64,000 nt of DNA from positions 292,500 through 356,499 of the forward strand of contig NZ_BMZF01000003.1 of assembly GCF_014652655.1 (NCBI RefSeq). Reading direction: 5' to 3'. This document shows positions 9,701 to 18,058 of this stretch, in pieces. A program made the translations under genes and the position numbers. This DNA comes from Paramylibacter ulvae. Its GTDB lineage: Bacteria; Pseudomonadota; Alphaproteobacteria; Rhodobacterales; Rhodobacteraceae. The notes under the pieces were generated by a model that worked only from the letters and a program-made list of their open reading frames with translations, was not told where the DNA came from and searched no databases. Numbering within the stretch: position 1 is the stretch's first letter; every line of letters begins with the position of its first letter.

Positions 9701-10361
9701 TTTTCGCACACTTGTTGGAAAAGATATCCCGATGAACGAAGGGTGTTTGAAACCCATCGATATTATTGCGCCAAGCGGTTCAATGATTAATCCCGTTTCC
9801 CCCGCCGCCGTGATTTCAGGGAATACAGAAGTGAGTCAAGCAATCGCCGATTGCATGTATGGTGCACTTGGCGTGTTGGCAGGGAGCCAAGGCACAATGA
9901 ATAATTTTGTTTGGGGAAATGAACAGTTTCAAAATTATGAAACCATCGCAGGTGGCACTGGTGCGGGCAACGGGTTTGATGGCGCAGATGCCGTGCATTC
10001 GCATATGACCAATACACTCATGACAGATCCAGAAGTGTTGGAAACACGCTTTCCTGTGCGCGTCGAAGAGTTTTCCATTCGCAAAAATTCTGGTGGTGGT
10101 GGGCGTTGGCACGGCGGTAATGGCCTGACCCGCCGCTTGCGGTTTTTAGACGATGTGACAGTGACAACTTTATGTTCGCACCGTATCGAGCAGCCCTTTG
10201 GCGCACAAGGTGGGCAAAACGGCGGGGTCGGTGAAAACCGTGTGATTCGATCTTCGGGTGAAATCGAAGAATTACAGGGCAATGATATCGCGCAATTGCA
10301 ATCTGGTGACATGTTTGAAATGAAAACACCCGGTGGTGGTGGCTTTGGAAAACTGGCTTAG
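6747..10361 (+). CDS. Fused hydantoinase A/B family protein, 5-oxoprolinase-like
   Basis: This 1204-residue protein joins HyuA and HyuB domains in one chain, the arrangement of ATP-dependent 5-oxoprolinase. The HyuA half (about 1-690) begins with the nucleotide-binding DRGGTFTD at residues 14-21 and repeats a phosphate-binding motif, GFDMGGTSTDV, near 290. HyuB starts near residue 695 (DPVMLEVFNNLFMSIAEQMG) and runs to the end, closing with the glycine-rich KTPGGGGFG. The family opens cyclic amides such as 5-oxoproline or hydantoins using ATP in the cytoplasm. It is divergent from a TRAP transporter that could import its substrate. Exact substrate cannot be told from sequence; N-methylhydantoinase and acetophenone carboxylase relatives share the fold. 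Confidence 0.9.
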   Translation: MSGTVNSKWQFWVDRGGTFTDIVARKPDGKLVSHKLLSENPELYKDAAVQGIRDMLGLEPVDDMPKGKISAVKMGTTVATNALLERDGEDLCLFITAGFHDVLRIGYQNRPRLFDLHIQLPELLYNSVCEVEERLDATGNVLTPLNLDRARADLQTQYDAGLRSVAIAFMHSYQNPDHELAVAKLAREIGFTQISTSHETSKLIKIVGRGDTTVVDAYLSPILRRYVEQVSDALDVENGGCDRLFFMKSDGGLTQANLFQGKDSILSGPAGGVIGMVSTAADAGFEKIIGFDMGGTSTDVCHYAGDLERSFETEVAGVRMRAPMMDIHTVAAGGGSILAWRDGRYQVGPESAGANPGPACYRRGGSLTVTDCNVLLGRLNPAYFPKVFGPNGDQPMDTKVVRQKFETLAKEIAADTGSDAKSPEETAEGFLKIAIENMAHAVKKISVERGHDVTDYTLVSFGGAGGQHACLVADALGIRRVFIHPFAGVLSALGMGLADVRALHEEQADLTLDELPTAVERIAALKDLARAEIQKQGVPEEQIITQDSCHVRYDGSHQTLQVPFGSRDDIQSAFEDAHNARFGFISPDRLIKIDMLTVEAIGEMTDKAMVEETPKAAQDPEYVPVYCDEKLQNAPLFDRNALQQDDRVSGPAVITEPTGTNFIVSGWQAVKDDLGNLIITRVKDRISEHAIGTTADPVMLEVFNNLFMSIAEQMGTTLAHTAYSVNIRERLDFSCALFDATGDLVANAPHVPVHLGSMGESVRTVIRLNAGKMKPGDSYMLNAPFNGGTHLPDVTVITPVFNRGGDDILFYVGSRGHHADIGGRTPGSAPPDSTHIEEEGVVIDNFKLVENGRMLIDETRAVLASGRYPCRNIDQNIADLEAQIAANTTGINEVYRMIDNFGVDTVLAYMKHVQNNAEASVRRVIGELKDGSFDYPLDHGAHIKVSIKVDQENGRAVVDFTGTSDQHSGNYNAPLSICHAVVLYVFRTLVGKDIPMNEGCLKPIDIIAPSGSMINPVSPAAVISGNTEVSQAIADCMYGALGVLAGSQGTMNNFVWGNEQFQNYETIAGGTGAGNGFDGADAVHSHMTNTLMTDPEVLETRFPVRVEEFSIRKNSGGGGRWHGGNGLTRRLRFLDDVTVTTLCSHRIEQPFGAQGGQNGGVGENRVIRSSGEIEELQGNDIAQLQSGDMFEMKTPGGGGFGKLA

Positions 10362-10472
10362 ATGTTGTTTTTATTGTAATAATTGCATTTTGTTCAACCT
10401 TGGGGTGGTAATTTTTATCGCATGGGCGTAAGGGCGTAAAAAACCCCTATTGCTATATGATTGGTATGCTCC

Positions 10473-12236
10473 ATGCGATACCCCGATCCGTTTCCCGCAC
10501 GTCAATGGCTTGGCCAAGTGACAGGCACAACCTTGCGCGCAGATGCTTTTGCAGGCTTTACCAATGCCGCGATTGTTTTACCCCAAGGTGTTGCCTTTGC
10601 CACCATCGCTGGCCTGCCAGCGGAATACGGTTTGTACACAGCGATGATCACTGCGGTGGTTGCTGCGATGTTTGGATCATCCATGGTGATGATTTCGGGG
10701 CCAACCACGGCAATTTCGGCGGTTCTGTTCGCCACGCTGAGCGATATGGCAGCACCAGGTTCGGCGCACTATATCGAATTGGCCTTGATGATGACAATCC
10801 TTGTCGGGTTGTTTCAAATCGCAGGGGGGATAGGGCGGCTTGGCGGGCTAATTTCATTCGTTTCGCATTCGGTGATGACAGCGTTTACCGCAGCTGCCGC
10901 GTTGTTGATTGCAGTGAGCCAGCTTGCAGGGGCATTTGGCGTGCATGTTGAACGCGGTGGGAATGTTGTTGAACGCATTTATCGGTTGTTTGAAAATATC
11001 GGAACGATCAACCATTATGCGGTTTTGATCTCATTGGGGACGTTGGCGATTGCTATTCTATCTCAAAAAATTGCACCTAAATTACCCGGATTTTTGATTG
11101 CGCTTTTGGCTGGATCATTTGGTGCATATGCACTGGATGCCGCGTCACATGGCGTGCATATGATCGGGGCATTACCCGCTATCGTTCCAAGCCTTAAACC
11201 ACCGACCAGCGCCATTGGCGATATCGGCGTTTTGGCACCGGGTGCGGCGGCGATTGCATTGGTTGGGCTGTTAGAGGCGATTTCGATTGGTCGTGCATTC
11301 GCGGTGCGACGCAAAGAGAACTTTGATGCCAATCAAGAAATGATCGGCCAAGGCATGTCGAATTTCATCGGCGGGTTTTTCCAATGTTATGCAGGGTCGG
11401 GTTCGTTTACCCGAAGTGGCGTAAATGCAACCGCTGGGGCGATGACACCAATGTCTGGTGTCTTTGCAAGCGTGTTTTTATTGCTGATCTTGTTGTTCAC
11501 AGCGCAATTGGTGGCGTTTATTCCCACCCCAGCAATGGCGGGTTTGATCCTGTTTGTGGCGTGGAAATTGATTGATGTGCACGAAATCAAACATATCATC
11601 GAAACGAAAAGCGCGGAAACTGTGATCTTGTTGCTGACACTTGGTGCGGGTTTGTTGATCGAATTGGATTTTGCGATTTATGTTGGTGTTATCGCATCAC
11701 TGGCTGTGTTTGTGTATGAATCTGCGCGCCCCGATTTAACGATCACCGCACCGATGGTGGCCGCAAATGGGGATCGCAAATTCCGCGATGCCGTGAAAAA
11801 TGATCTGGAACAATGCCCACAATTGGTCAGCCTAAGCATTGACGGGCCGCTTTATTTTGGCTCTGTGGAACATGTTGAAAAACGTCTGAAACGTATTCGA
11901 CGCCGCAATCCGCGTCAGATCAATATGGTGCTCTACCTTAAAGGTGGGGGCAAAGTTGATTTGGCTGGTGCAGATTTGTTGATCAGCGTCATCCGCGAAG
12001 TCAGATCGGTTGGCGGTTCTTTTCGCATCGTTGCCAATGTGCAAACTTTGATCGACAGTTTGGAACGCTTGCATGTGATTGATGAACTGGGCCCACAAAA
12101 GCTGTTCCATTCCAAGGGTGAGGCCGTGGCGGACGCAACGCGCGATTTCAATTTGCGGGTGTGCAAGGCCTGTATTCGCGATGTGTTTCGCGAATGTGAT
12201 CGCCTTCGTGATACGGAACTGGAAACGGATCGTTAA
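10473..12236 (+). CDS. SulP family anion transporter with C-terminal STAS domain
   Basis: The 587-residue product starts at ATG 10473; an in-frame TTG at 10461 is the alternative and neither has a strong ribosome site. The N-terminal two thirds is membrane-embedded, with the SulP signature region [19 protein letters not shown] followed by [20 protein letters not shown] around residues 30-70. From about residue 440 a cytoplasmic STAS domain follows ([20 protein letters not shown] onward). The tail is cysteine-containing. The family carries sulfate, bicarbonate or dicarboxylates; the substrate is not determinable here. The stop overlaps the convergent truA stop. Confidence 0.9.
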   Translation: MRYPDPFPARQWLGQVTGTTLRADAFAGFTNAAIVLPQGVAFATIAGLPAEYGLYTAMITAVVAAMFGSSMVMISGPTTAISAVLFATLSDMAAPGSAHYIELALMMTILVGLFQIAGGIGRLGGLISFVSHSVMTAFTAAAALLIAVSQLAGAFGVHVERGGNVVERIYRLFENIGTINHYAVLISLGTLAIAILSQKIAPKLPGFLIALLAGSFGAYALDAASHGVHMIGALPAIVPSLKPPTSAIGDIGVLAPGAAAIALVGLLEAISIGRAFAVRRKENFDANQEMIGQGMSNFIGGFFQCYAGSGSFTRSGVNATAGAMTPMSGVFASVFLLLILLFTAQLVAFIPTPAMAGLILFVAWKLIDVHEIKHIIETKSAETVILLLTLGAGLLIELDFAIYVGVIASLAVFVYESARPDLTITAPMVAANGDRKFRDAVKNDLEQCPQLVSLSIDGPLYFGSVEHVEKRLKRIRRRNPRQINMVLYLKGGGKVDLAGADLLISVIREVRSVGGSFRIVANVQTLIDSLERLHVIDELGPQKLFHSKGEAVADATRDFNLRVCKACIRDVFRECDRLRDTELETDR

Positions 12237-13000
12237 CCAAAGGGCGGGATAGGGTATCCTACCTCTGCCAAATACAATCCTTGTGGTGGGCTGACGGGAC
12301 CACAGGCCGCGCGATCAGCGGCATCGAGCGCGATTTTTACATCATCAGGGTGCCATGATCCGGCGCCAACGCGTTCCAATGTGCCAACAAAACTGCGGAC
12401 TTGGTTATGCAAAAAGCTACGCGCGCGGACATGAAAACGATATTCAATTGCGCCATCAAGTTGGATTTCTTGGATATCCAATTGATCTAAGGTTTTTATC
12501 GGGCTTTGTGCTTGGCACATCACGGATCGAAACGTTGTGAAATCATGCTGCCCGAGCAAATGATTTGCGCCCTGTTGCATTGCATTGACATCAAGAGGAT
12601 TGTTTACCTGCCAGACCAACCCTGCATCAAAAACCGTGGGTGCGCGGCGTGCAATAATACGAAATAAATAGCGTCTTTCAATTGCACTAAACCGTGCGTG
12701 AAATTCATCGTCGACCAATGCGCAATCGGTGATTGCGACGGGATTTGGTTTCAGGTGATAATTCAACGCTTCGGACAGGCGAAATGCGTCCCAATCTTTG
12801 GTCAAATCCACATGTGCAACCTGAGCCGTGGCGTGAACACCGGCATCGGTTCGCCCGGCAGCGTAGATTGTACCGCAATCGGATTCCAATTTTTGCAACG
12901 CTTCTTCAACAACTTGTTGCACGCCCAAATGTTGTTTCTGGCGTTGCCAGCCAACATATGGCGCTCCGTGGTATTCGATTTTTAGGGCATATCTGGGCAT
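12233..13000 (-). CDS. truA: tRNA pseudouridine(38-40) synthase TruA
   Basis: The 255-residue protein starts most plausibly at [10 protein letters not shown] (ATG ending at 13000), since TruA proteins begin with this first strand; an upstream in-frame start at 13024 adds eight residues without family support. The catalytic block GRTDAGVHA with its essential aspartate is near residue 53, and [15 protein letters not shown] and SFLHNQVR are further family blocks. The enzyme isomerises uridines in the tRNA anticodon stem-loop. It converges on the sulP gene with a four-base overlap. Confidence 0.95.
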   Translation of the reverse strand: MPRYALKIEYHGAPYVGWQRQKQHLGVQQVVEEALQKLESDCGTIYAAGRTDAGVHATAQVAHVDLTKDWDAFRLSEALNYHLKPNPVAITDCALVDDEFHARFSAIERRYLFRIIARRAPTVFDAGLVWQVNNPLDVNAMQQGANHLLGQHDFTTFRSVMCQAQSPIKTLDQLDIQEIQLDGAIEYRFHVRARSFLHNQVRSFVGTLERVGAGSWHPDDVKIALDAADRAACGPVSPPQGLYLAEVGYPIPPFG

Positions 13001-13097
13001 AGCGATGCGATACATTGCAATCATGCATTTGCCAATACCCCTATTAAAAACCTGCCAGCGGCACTAACTATAGTCAAAGAGATAAAGGATACTGAAT

Positions 13098-14519
13098 TTG
13101 GTTGTTGGAAATATCGTCGATAACATCACGCGTATGGCGGAAACGGCGGCGGACGGCGTGAATGAAACATTGTTTGAACCCGTTGTTCGTCTTGGTGTTA
13201 CGGGGTTGTCGCGATCTGGGAAAACGGTGTTTATCACATCGTTGGTTGCCAACATGTTGGATCGCGGGCGCATGCCCCAATTGGGTGCGGCGGCGCAGGG
13301 CAAAATTATCGCGGCGTATCTGCAACCCCAACCGGATGACACGATTCCACGGTTTGACTATGAAACGCATCTTGCTGCGATGACAGGTAAAAACCCACAT
13401 TGGCCACGATCCACTCGCTCGATCAGCCAATTGCGATTATCATTGCGTGTGCAACCATCGGGGATCATTTCGGGCCTGCGCAGCCCACGCACGGTGCACA
13501 TCGACATCGTTGATTATCCGGGTGAATGGTTGTTGGATTTACCGCTGCTCGATCAAAGCTTTGCACAGTGGTCGGCACAATCTATTGCTTTGGCCAAATT
13601 GGGGCAACGCGCTGATTTAGCCACCGAATGGTTGGGGCAACTAGAAGATACTGACGCCGATGCCCCCCTTAATGAAGTATTGGCGCAAAACCTTGCAAAA
13701 AGTTTTACAAGTTACCTCACCGCAAGCCGTGAAGCGGGATTTTCTGCATGTTCGCCGGGGCGTTTTTTGATGCCTGGTGATTTGCAAGGTTCGCCAGTTT
13801 TAACATTTGCACCGTTGCGAGAGGGCGCGCGGAAACGCGGATCGCTGTACCGCGAATTCGAACGTCGTTTCGAGGCATATAAATCCAAAATCGTGCGCCC
13901 ATTTTTCAAAAATCACTTTGCCCGTATTGATCGCCAAGTTGTGTTGGTTGATGCGCTTGGCGCAATCCATGCTGGACCACAAGCTGTGAATGATTTGCGC
14001 AATGCAATGGTCGATATTTTGTCCTGTTATCGCATCGGACAAAACGGAATTTTTGCGCCTTTGCTTGGGAAAAAGGTTGAAAAAATCCTGTTCGCAGCAA
14101 CCAAAGCAGATCATTTGCACCACACTCAGCATAATGCGTTAACCAATATTATGCAGGCGCTGTTGCGTGATGCAAAGGATCGCGCAGAAGTTAAATCAGT
14201 GAATACTGCCGCGATGGCGATCGCCAGTTTGCGCACCACCGTTGAAGAAACTATTCAACACGACGGAGAAACATTGGATTGCGTACGCGGCACCTTGCTG
14301 GACACAGGGAAACAAGCGGTAATGTACCCAGGTGAATTACCCGATGATCCCATGTCTATCATTTCAATCGCAAAACAGGGCGCTGACAATTGGTTGGATA
14401 ATGACTATGCAATCATGCGATTTGCGCCGGCTGATATGACGCTGAAATCGGGTGATGGCCCACCGCATATTCGCCTTGATAAGGCCGCGGAATTTTTGAT
14501 CGGAGATCGTTTGAAATGA
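13098..14519 (+). CDS. ycjX: YcjX family P-loop nucleotide-binding protein
   Basis: This 473-residue protein belongs to the YcjX/DUF463 family. A Walker A motif, GLSRSGKT, lies near residues 36-43, and VDYPGEWLLDLPLL near 140 is the family's Walker-B-like block. The likely start is TTG at 13098, eight bases after AAAGGA; ATG at 13134 would shorten the protein by 12 residues and has no clear ribosome site. YcjX proteins bind GTP/ATP and are linked to envelope or heat stress, but their function is not settled. The stop overlaps the next gene (ATGA), a coupling also seen for ycjX-ycjF elsewhere. Confidence 0.9.
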   Translation: MVVGNIVDNITRMAETAADGVNETLFEPVVRLGVTGLSRSGKTVFITSLVANMLDRGRMPQLGAAAQGKIIAAYLQPQPDDTIPRFDYETHLAAMTGKNPHWPRSTRSISQLRLSLRVQPSGIISGLRSPRTVHIDIVDYPGEWLLDLPLLDQSFAQWSAQSIALAKLGQRADLATEWLGQLEDTDADAPLNEVLAQNLAKSFTSYLTASREAGFSACSPGRFLMPGDLQGSPVLTFAPLREGARKRGSLYREFERRFEAYKSKIVRPFFKNHFARIDRQVVLVDALGAIHAGPQAVNDLRNAMVDILSCYRIGQNGIFAPLLGKKVEKILFAATKADHLHHTQHNALTNIMQALLRDAKDRAEVKSVNTAAMAIASLRTTVEETIQHDGETLDCVRGTLLDTGKQAVMYPGELPDDPMSIISIAKQGADNWLDNDYAIMRFAPADMTLKSGDGPPHIRLDKAAEFLIGDRLK

Positions 14520-15553
14520 GCAAAACGAAAAAAGCACCGATTGTGATTGAACTGGATACGCTACCCACAAAATCAAAACGAACCACGCCAAAGTCAAAGT
14601 CGGTTCTAAATGATGCGCACCTGTCCCCCGCAGATGCACCTGCGATCATCGACACACCGATAAATGGGGATGCAATGCAATCCGTTGCACAGATCGCTGC
14701 GGCAAGGCCATCGCGATTGTTAAGGTTTCTGGGCTGGGCGGTGTTTACATTGTTTGGTTTGGTTATATCGATTGCATTTTGGGATTTCACAATGGATTTG
14801 TTGGCCCGCAATGTCTGGCTTGGCCGTATCGCACTGGGCTTGATTGCGGCGATGATTTTGGCATGTACGCTGATCGTATTGCGCGAACTGGGCGCCATTT
14901 CACGTCTGCGTAAAATTGATGATTTGCGCGAGGTCAGCGAACAAATATTGGTCCAAGGTGATCTGGTAGCCGCCAAAAAACACAGCGATAAAATCGCGGC
15001 ACTATTGAATGGACGCGATGAAATCGGTTGGGCGCTGGCCGAATACCACGAACATTCAAACGATCAATTTGATGCAGCATCACAGATGCATTTTACCGAA
15101 AATACATTATTTCAACCCTTGGACAGACTTGCCCAAAAAGAGATCGAATCCGCCGCACGACAGGTGGCGACAGCCACCGCGATGATACCACTTGCATTGG
15201 CGGATATTGTCATTGCTCTGACCGCTAACATTCGAATGATCCGCCGCGTTGCGCAAATCTATGGCGGGCGAACAGGTACATTTGGATCATGGCGATTGAT
15301 GAAAACGGTGGCGGCACATCTGGTGGCAACAGGGGCCGTTGCAATTGGGGATGATATGCTTGGATCCATCGCTGGCGGGGGTGTTTTGTCAAAACTATCG
15401 CGTCGTTTCGGCGAAGGCGTCGTGAATGGTGCATTAACCGCACGCGTTGGCATCGCCGCAATGGAAGTCTGCCGCCCAATGCCGTTTGTTGCGCTCAAAC
15501 GTCCAAAGGTAACTGCATTGATGAAAAATGCGCTGGTGGGGTTTTTTGGGTAA
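14516..15553 (+). CDS. ycjF: YcjF family inner-membrane protein (DUF697/TIGR01620)
   Basis: The protein has 345 residues. The first 65 are polar, then two membrane segments follow (about 75-95 and 102-125), matching YcjF topology. The C-terminal DUF697 region carries NIRMIRRVAQIYGGRTG near residue 240 and a glycine/alanine-rich hydrophobic stretch after it. It is coupled to ycjX by a four-base overlap, so the two proteins are probably made together and work together at the inner membrane. Exact role is unknown. Confidence 0.88.
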   Translation: MSKTKKAPIVIELDTLPTKSKRTTPKSKSVLNDAHLSPADAPAIIDTPINGDAMQSVAQIAAARPSRLLRFLGWAVFTLFGLVISIAFWDFTMDLLARNVWLGRIALGLIAAMILACTLIVLRELGAISRLRKIDDLREVSEQILVQGDLVAAKKHSDKIAALLNGRDEIGWALAEYHEHSNDQFDAASQMHFTENTLFQPLDRLAQKEIESAARQVATATAMIPLALADIVIALTANIRMIRRVAQIYGGRTGTFGSWRLMKTVAAHLVATGAVAIGDDMLGSIAGGGVLSKLSRRFGEGVVNGALTARVGIAAMEVCRPMPFVALKRPKVTALMKNALVGFFG

Positions 15554-15554
15554 A

Positions 15555-15959
15555 CTAGCGCAGGTTTGGCACAAGCCTTGCGTCATTCGTAATTCCCATT
15601 TGCAGGCTTGCACCGATGCGCCGCGCCAATCGGATCATAAATGCAGCCTTGGATGGTGGTAACACTTGTTCCGCGCTTTGCTGAAATAGATCAAGCCAGA
15701 TTGGAAAGTGTTCAGCGTGAATATGGCCTTGGGTGCGATGGGCTTGCATTGGATTGCCCTGATAATCACGTTCATGCAAGATTGCATTCGCCCAAAACCG
15801 CGTGATTTTGTCTTCGTGGCTTGGCCATGCATCCGCAGAAATGCTGATCGCAAAAATAGGTGCCAAAATGGGATCCTTACGAACGTATGAATAAAAATGC
15901 GTGATCAATTTTTCAATATCTGTGCGTGTTATTGCGTGATCAGGCACAGTAATACGCAA
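15555..15959 (-). CDS. Group III truncated haemoglobin, TTG start
   Basis: The 134-residue product has the size and motifs of group III truncated globins: an N-terminal TVPDHAITR, FYSYVRKDPILAPIF in the B/C region, GNPMQAH holding the probable proximal histidine, and HFPIWLDLF. The start must be TTG at 15957-15959 to keep the conserved first residues; GTG at 15947 is the only other nearby choice. The first codons overlap the end of a small upstream gene by 20 bases, and no ribosome site is visible, so translation is probably coupled. Relatives bind or detoxify nitric oxide or oxygen. The adjacent NsrR-like regulator supports an NO role (inference). Confidence 0.88.
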   Translation of the reverse strand: MRITVPDHAITRTDIEKLITHFYSYVRKDPILAPIFAISISADAWPSHEDKITRFWANAILHERDYQGNPMQAHRTQGHIHAEHFPIWLDLFQQSAEQVLPPSKAAFMIRLARRIGASLQMGITNDARLVPNLR

Positions 15960-16107
15960 CCAACAGGCCCAAGGGCAGCCAAACCAGCGTATTTAGAAAC
16001 GACCGCATCAAACCCATTTCGTCGGTTGGTTTTATCCCAAAGTAGAGACAAAGTTTGGTGTCAGGCCATAAGAAAGCATCGGCGAGTGTGTTGAGGAGAG
16101 ACATCAT
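15940..16107 (-). CDS. Small membrane peptide upstream of truncated haemoglobin (55 residues)
   Basis: This short gene reads from ATG at 16107 (or the adjacent ATG at 16104) to TGA at 15940. The start is preceded by AAGGA at a normal distance. The peptide has a polar, aromatic-rich first half (LWPDTKLCLYFGIKPTDEMG) and one C-terminal membrane segment of about 17 residues ending in AYYCA. Its stop lies inside the haemoglobin gene, 20 bases past the globin TTG, so the pair looks translationally coupled. I do not recognise the family. A ribosome site, the overlap and the divergent regulator all argue that it is a real gene and not a chance frame. Confidence 0.7.
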   Translation of the reverse strand: MMSLLNTLADAFLWPDTKLCLYFGIKPTDEMGLMRSFLNTLVWLPLGLLVAYYCA

Positions 16108-16132
16108 CGATTCCTTAATAAGTATTTTGGAT

Positions 16133-16170
16133 GCGTAATTAATACGCTTTTAATTGCGCATTGTAAATGC
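16133..16170. promoter_or_regulatory. Two candidate operators for the NsrR-like regulator
   Basis: The 75-base gap between the divergent starts contains two inverted repeats. GCGTA (16133-16137) pairs with TACGC (16143-16147), and GCATT (16158-16162) pairs with AATGC (16166-16170) across three bases. Both resemble the AT-rich ATGCATTT/AAATGCAT dyad reported for NsrR. They sit where an Rrf2 repressor would block both directions. Confidence 0.5.
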
Positions 16171-16182
16171 TAATTAAACTCC

Positions 16183-16626
16183 ATGCAGTTAACAAAATTT
16201 ACAGATTACGGATTGCGGGTATTGATGCAGGTATATGCATCCGCACCTGCGCGTGTTTCGGTTGGGCAAATATCGACCAGCTATGGCATATCAAATAATC
16301 ATGTTGCCAAGGTCGCATCGGCACTTGTGCACGGTGGGTTTTTAGAATCTGGTCGTGGGCGTGCGGGTGGCTTGACCCTTGGGCGCGATGCCAAAGACAT
16401 CAACATTGGTGCGGTTGTGCGACATTTATCGGGTGACGTCCCTGTGGCCGAATGTTTCGCGGCTGGTTCCTGTGATTGCAGCGCTTTTGCACAATGCGGC
16501 CTGCGTGGCCCATTGCATGATGCGCAACAGGCATTTTTCGGCGTATTGGATGCGTATAATCTGGATCAAGTTGTGAAAAACAGAATATTGATGGATGGGC
16601 TGTTGAACAGCGAGAGTGCGTTTTAA
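16183..16626 (+). CDS. Rrf2 family transcriptional regulator, NsrR-like
   Basis: The product of 147 residues opens with MQLTKFTDYGLRVLMQVYA, the standard Rrf2 N-terminus, followed by a winged helix with SNNHVAKVASALVHGGFL as the recognition region and GRGRAGGLTLGR as the wing. Three or more cysteines cluster at about residues 91-106 (ECF, SCDCS, AQCGL), the place where NsrR holds its iron-sulfur cluster. NsrR senses nitric oxide and represses detoxification genes. The gene is divergent from a truncated haemoglobin locus, which fits. IscR-type assignment is less likely because of the cysteine spacing and context. Confidence 0.85.
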   Translation: MQLTKFTDYGLRVLMQVYASAPARVSVGQISTSYGISNNHVAKVASALVHGGFLESGRGRAGGLTLGRDAKDINIGAVVRHLSGDVPVAECFAAGSCDCSAFAQCGLRGPLHDAQQAFFGVLDAYNLDQVVKNRILMDGLLNSESAF

Positions 16627-17807
16627 TCGAGCGGCGCAACGCCACGTGCTGGGTTCACCAATGATCCGCATACCAGTTTTGTCAAAATTTGCGGGACGGG
16701 TGGAACAACGCTGGCAGGTGCAAGCAGATAATCGCGCAGTATCGGCAATAGCCGACTGTCAGATTGATACATCGGGGTGAATGCCCAGCTCATCGCCTGA
16801 TAAATTCCCGCGTGCCATTTGCGTGCACGCGCATAGTTTTCAAGTGCATTCGAAGGTTTTGTACGCAAGCTTTCCGCCATCGCATATGCATCAAGCAGTG
16901 CCATATTTGCACCCTGTCCCAATTGCGGGCTGGCGCGGTGGGTCGCGTCACCAACATGGACAAGTCGATCTGAATAGGGGCGCCGCAAAGTACCATGCGA
17001 ATATTTCGCCATTGTCATGTCATCATGTGATTTGATTTGGCTGACAAATGGTTCAATTTCTGGCCACAATGCGATTGCATCATTCTGCCATTGCGACAAA
17101 AGGTTTTGTTTCCATGTATTATATCCGTTTCGTGGTAACGACCAAAACAATGCGGCCTTTGGAGTGTTGTCATTTGGCATGGTGCCCAGGGGCAAAATGC
17201 CGATCATATTTTTGGCGCGGTGGTATTTTTGGCGCAATTCATCTTGTGCTAAACTGGTGCCGTTTGGCCAATCAACAGTTCCCCAAATTGCACCATACGA
17301 AAGATCGCGTGCCACAAGCGGACTAAGTGGTGAATTTGCACCAGCGGCATCAATGACAAGGTCGAATGGCCCAACTGTTGTACCATGTTCGAATGTCACC
17401 ATGCGCCCGATGTCTGAAGCCGTTGAATGTATTGCTTTGTGTCCATTGGCAATGGCTACACCGATGGCGTTCGCACGTTTCCAAAGGATATCGAATAATG
17501 CAGCGCGGTGGATGGCAAGACCAAAGTCAGCACCACCCTTGGCACCGTAAGCAACATTTAGAACCGCACGGTTGCGTTTGGTTTCATGCCCCAACATGTG
17601 GAAAATTTTTGCACCAGCATCAATGGCGTGATGCAACACACCAAGGGATGATAAAACCCGTTGTCCGACGGGTTGAATAACCAAACCTGAACCAACTGGG
17701 GCGCTGGTTTCGAATTGATCGAACACGGTTAATTCGTGTCCCTGTTCTTGCAACATTATTGCGCTTGCTAATCCCCCAATACCACATCCAACAATCGCAA
17801 TTTTCAT
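16623..17807 (-). CDS. FAD-dependent monooxygenase (PF01494 type, salicylate hydroxylase-like)
   Basis: The 394-residue protein starts at MKIAIVGCG (ATG at 17807), which follows AAAGGAAAC; the longer in-frame start at 17837 adds ten unsupported residues. The dinucleotide-binding GCGIGGLASA is at residues 8-17 and the second FAD block GDATHRASPQLGQGANMAL lies near 280. These mark class A flavoprotein monooxygenases, which hydroxylate aromatic or related compounds with NAD(P)H and oxygen. No ring-cleavage or aromatic pathway genes are adjacent, so the substrate stays unknown. It converges on the Rrf2 gene with a four-base overlap. Confidence 0.88.
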   Translation of the reverse strand: MKIAIVGCGIGGLASAIMLQEQGHELTVFDQFETSAPVGSGLVIQPVGQRVLSSLGVLHHAIDAGAKIFHMLGHETKRNRAVLNVAYGAKGGADFGLAIHRAALFDILWKRANAIGVAIANGHKAIHSTASDIGRMVTFEHGTTVGPFDLVIDAAGANSPLSPLVARDLSYGAIWGTVDWPNGTSLAQDELRQKYHRAKNMIGILPLGTMPNDNTPKAALFWSLPRNGYNTWKQNLLSQWQNDAIALWPEIEPFVSQIKSHDDMTMAKYSHGTLRRPYSDRLVHVGDATHRASPQLGQGANMALLDAYAMAESLRTKPSNALENYARARKWHAGIYQAMSWAFTPMYQSDSRLLPILRDYLLAPASVVPPVPQILTKLVCGSLVNPARGVAPLD

Positions 17808-17965
17808 CTTCGTTTCCTTTGGTGTGCCATTGTGCAAAACCTATGATAATCGGCCGTGTCTGAATAGGATAAAAACACCACTGTCAAAGGCTGGACGAAG
17901 TGGTTTTGTACGCTTATAAGCCAAGTCATGGAACGATTATTCGCGATTATTATACGAATTATTTG

Positions 17966-17994
17966 CCCGGCGCTCTGAACTCAGAACCGCCGGG
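17966..17994 (+). other. Two-part hairpin in the ileS leader
   Basis: CCCGGCG (17966-17972) pairs with CGCCGGG (17988-17994), and within it TCTGA (17974-17978) pairs with TCAGA (17981-17985) around a two-base centre. No uridine run follows, so it is not a terminator. It lies 65 bases before ileS and would be near the 5' end of its transcript. An AT-rich TATTATAC just upstream could be a -10 element. The other 180 bases between the monooxygenase and ileS show nothing I can assign. Confidence 0.6.
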
Positions 17995-18058
17995 ATAAGG
18001 CGTATGGAATACCGCGCCGCACTTTCCCTTTACAGAATTCTCCAAGACTGGAAACGAT

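Noticed and set aside
17808..18058. T-box or tRNA gene ahead of ileS
   Set aside because: No T-box sequence, specifier codon arrangement or cloverleaf could be read; only a nested hairpin is present.
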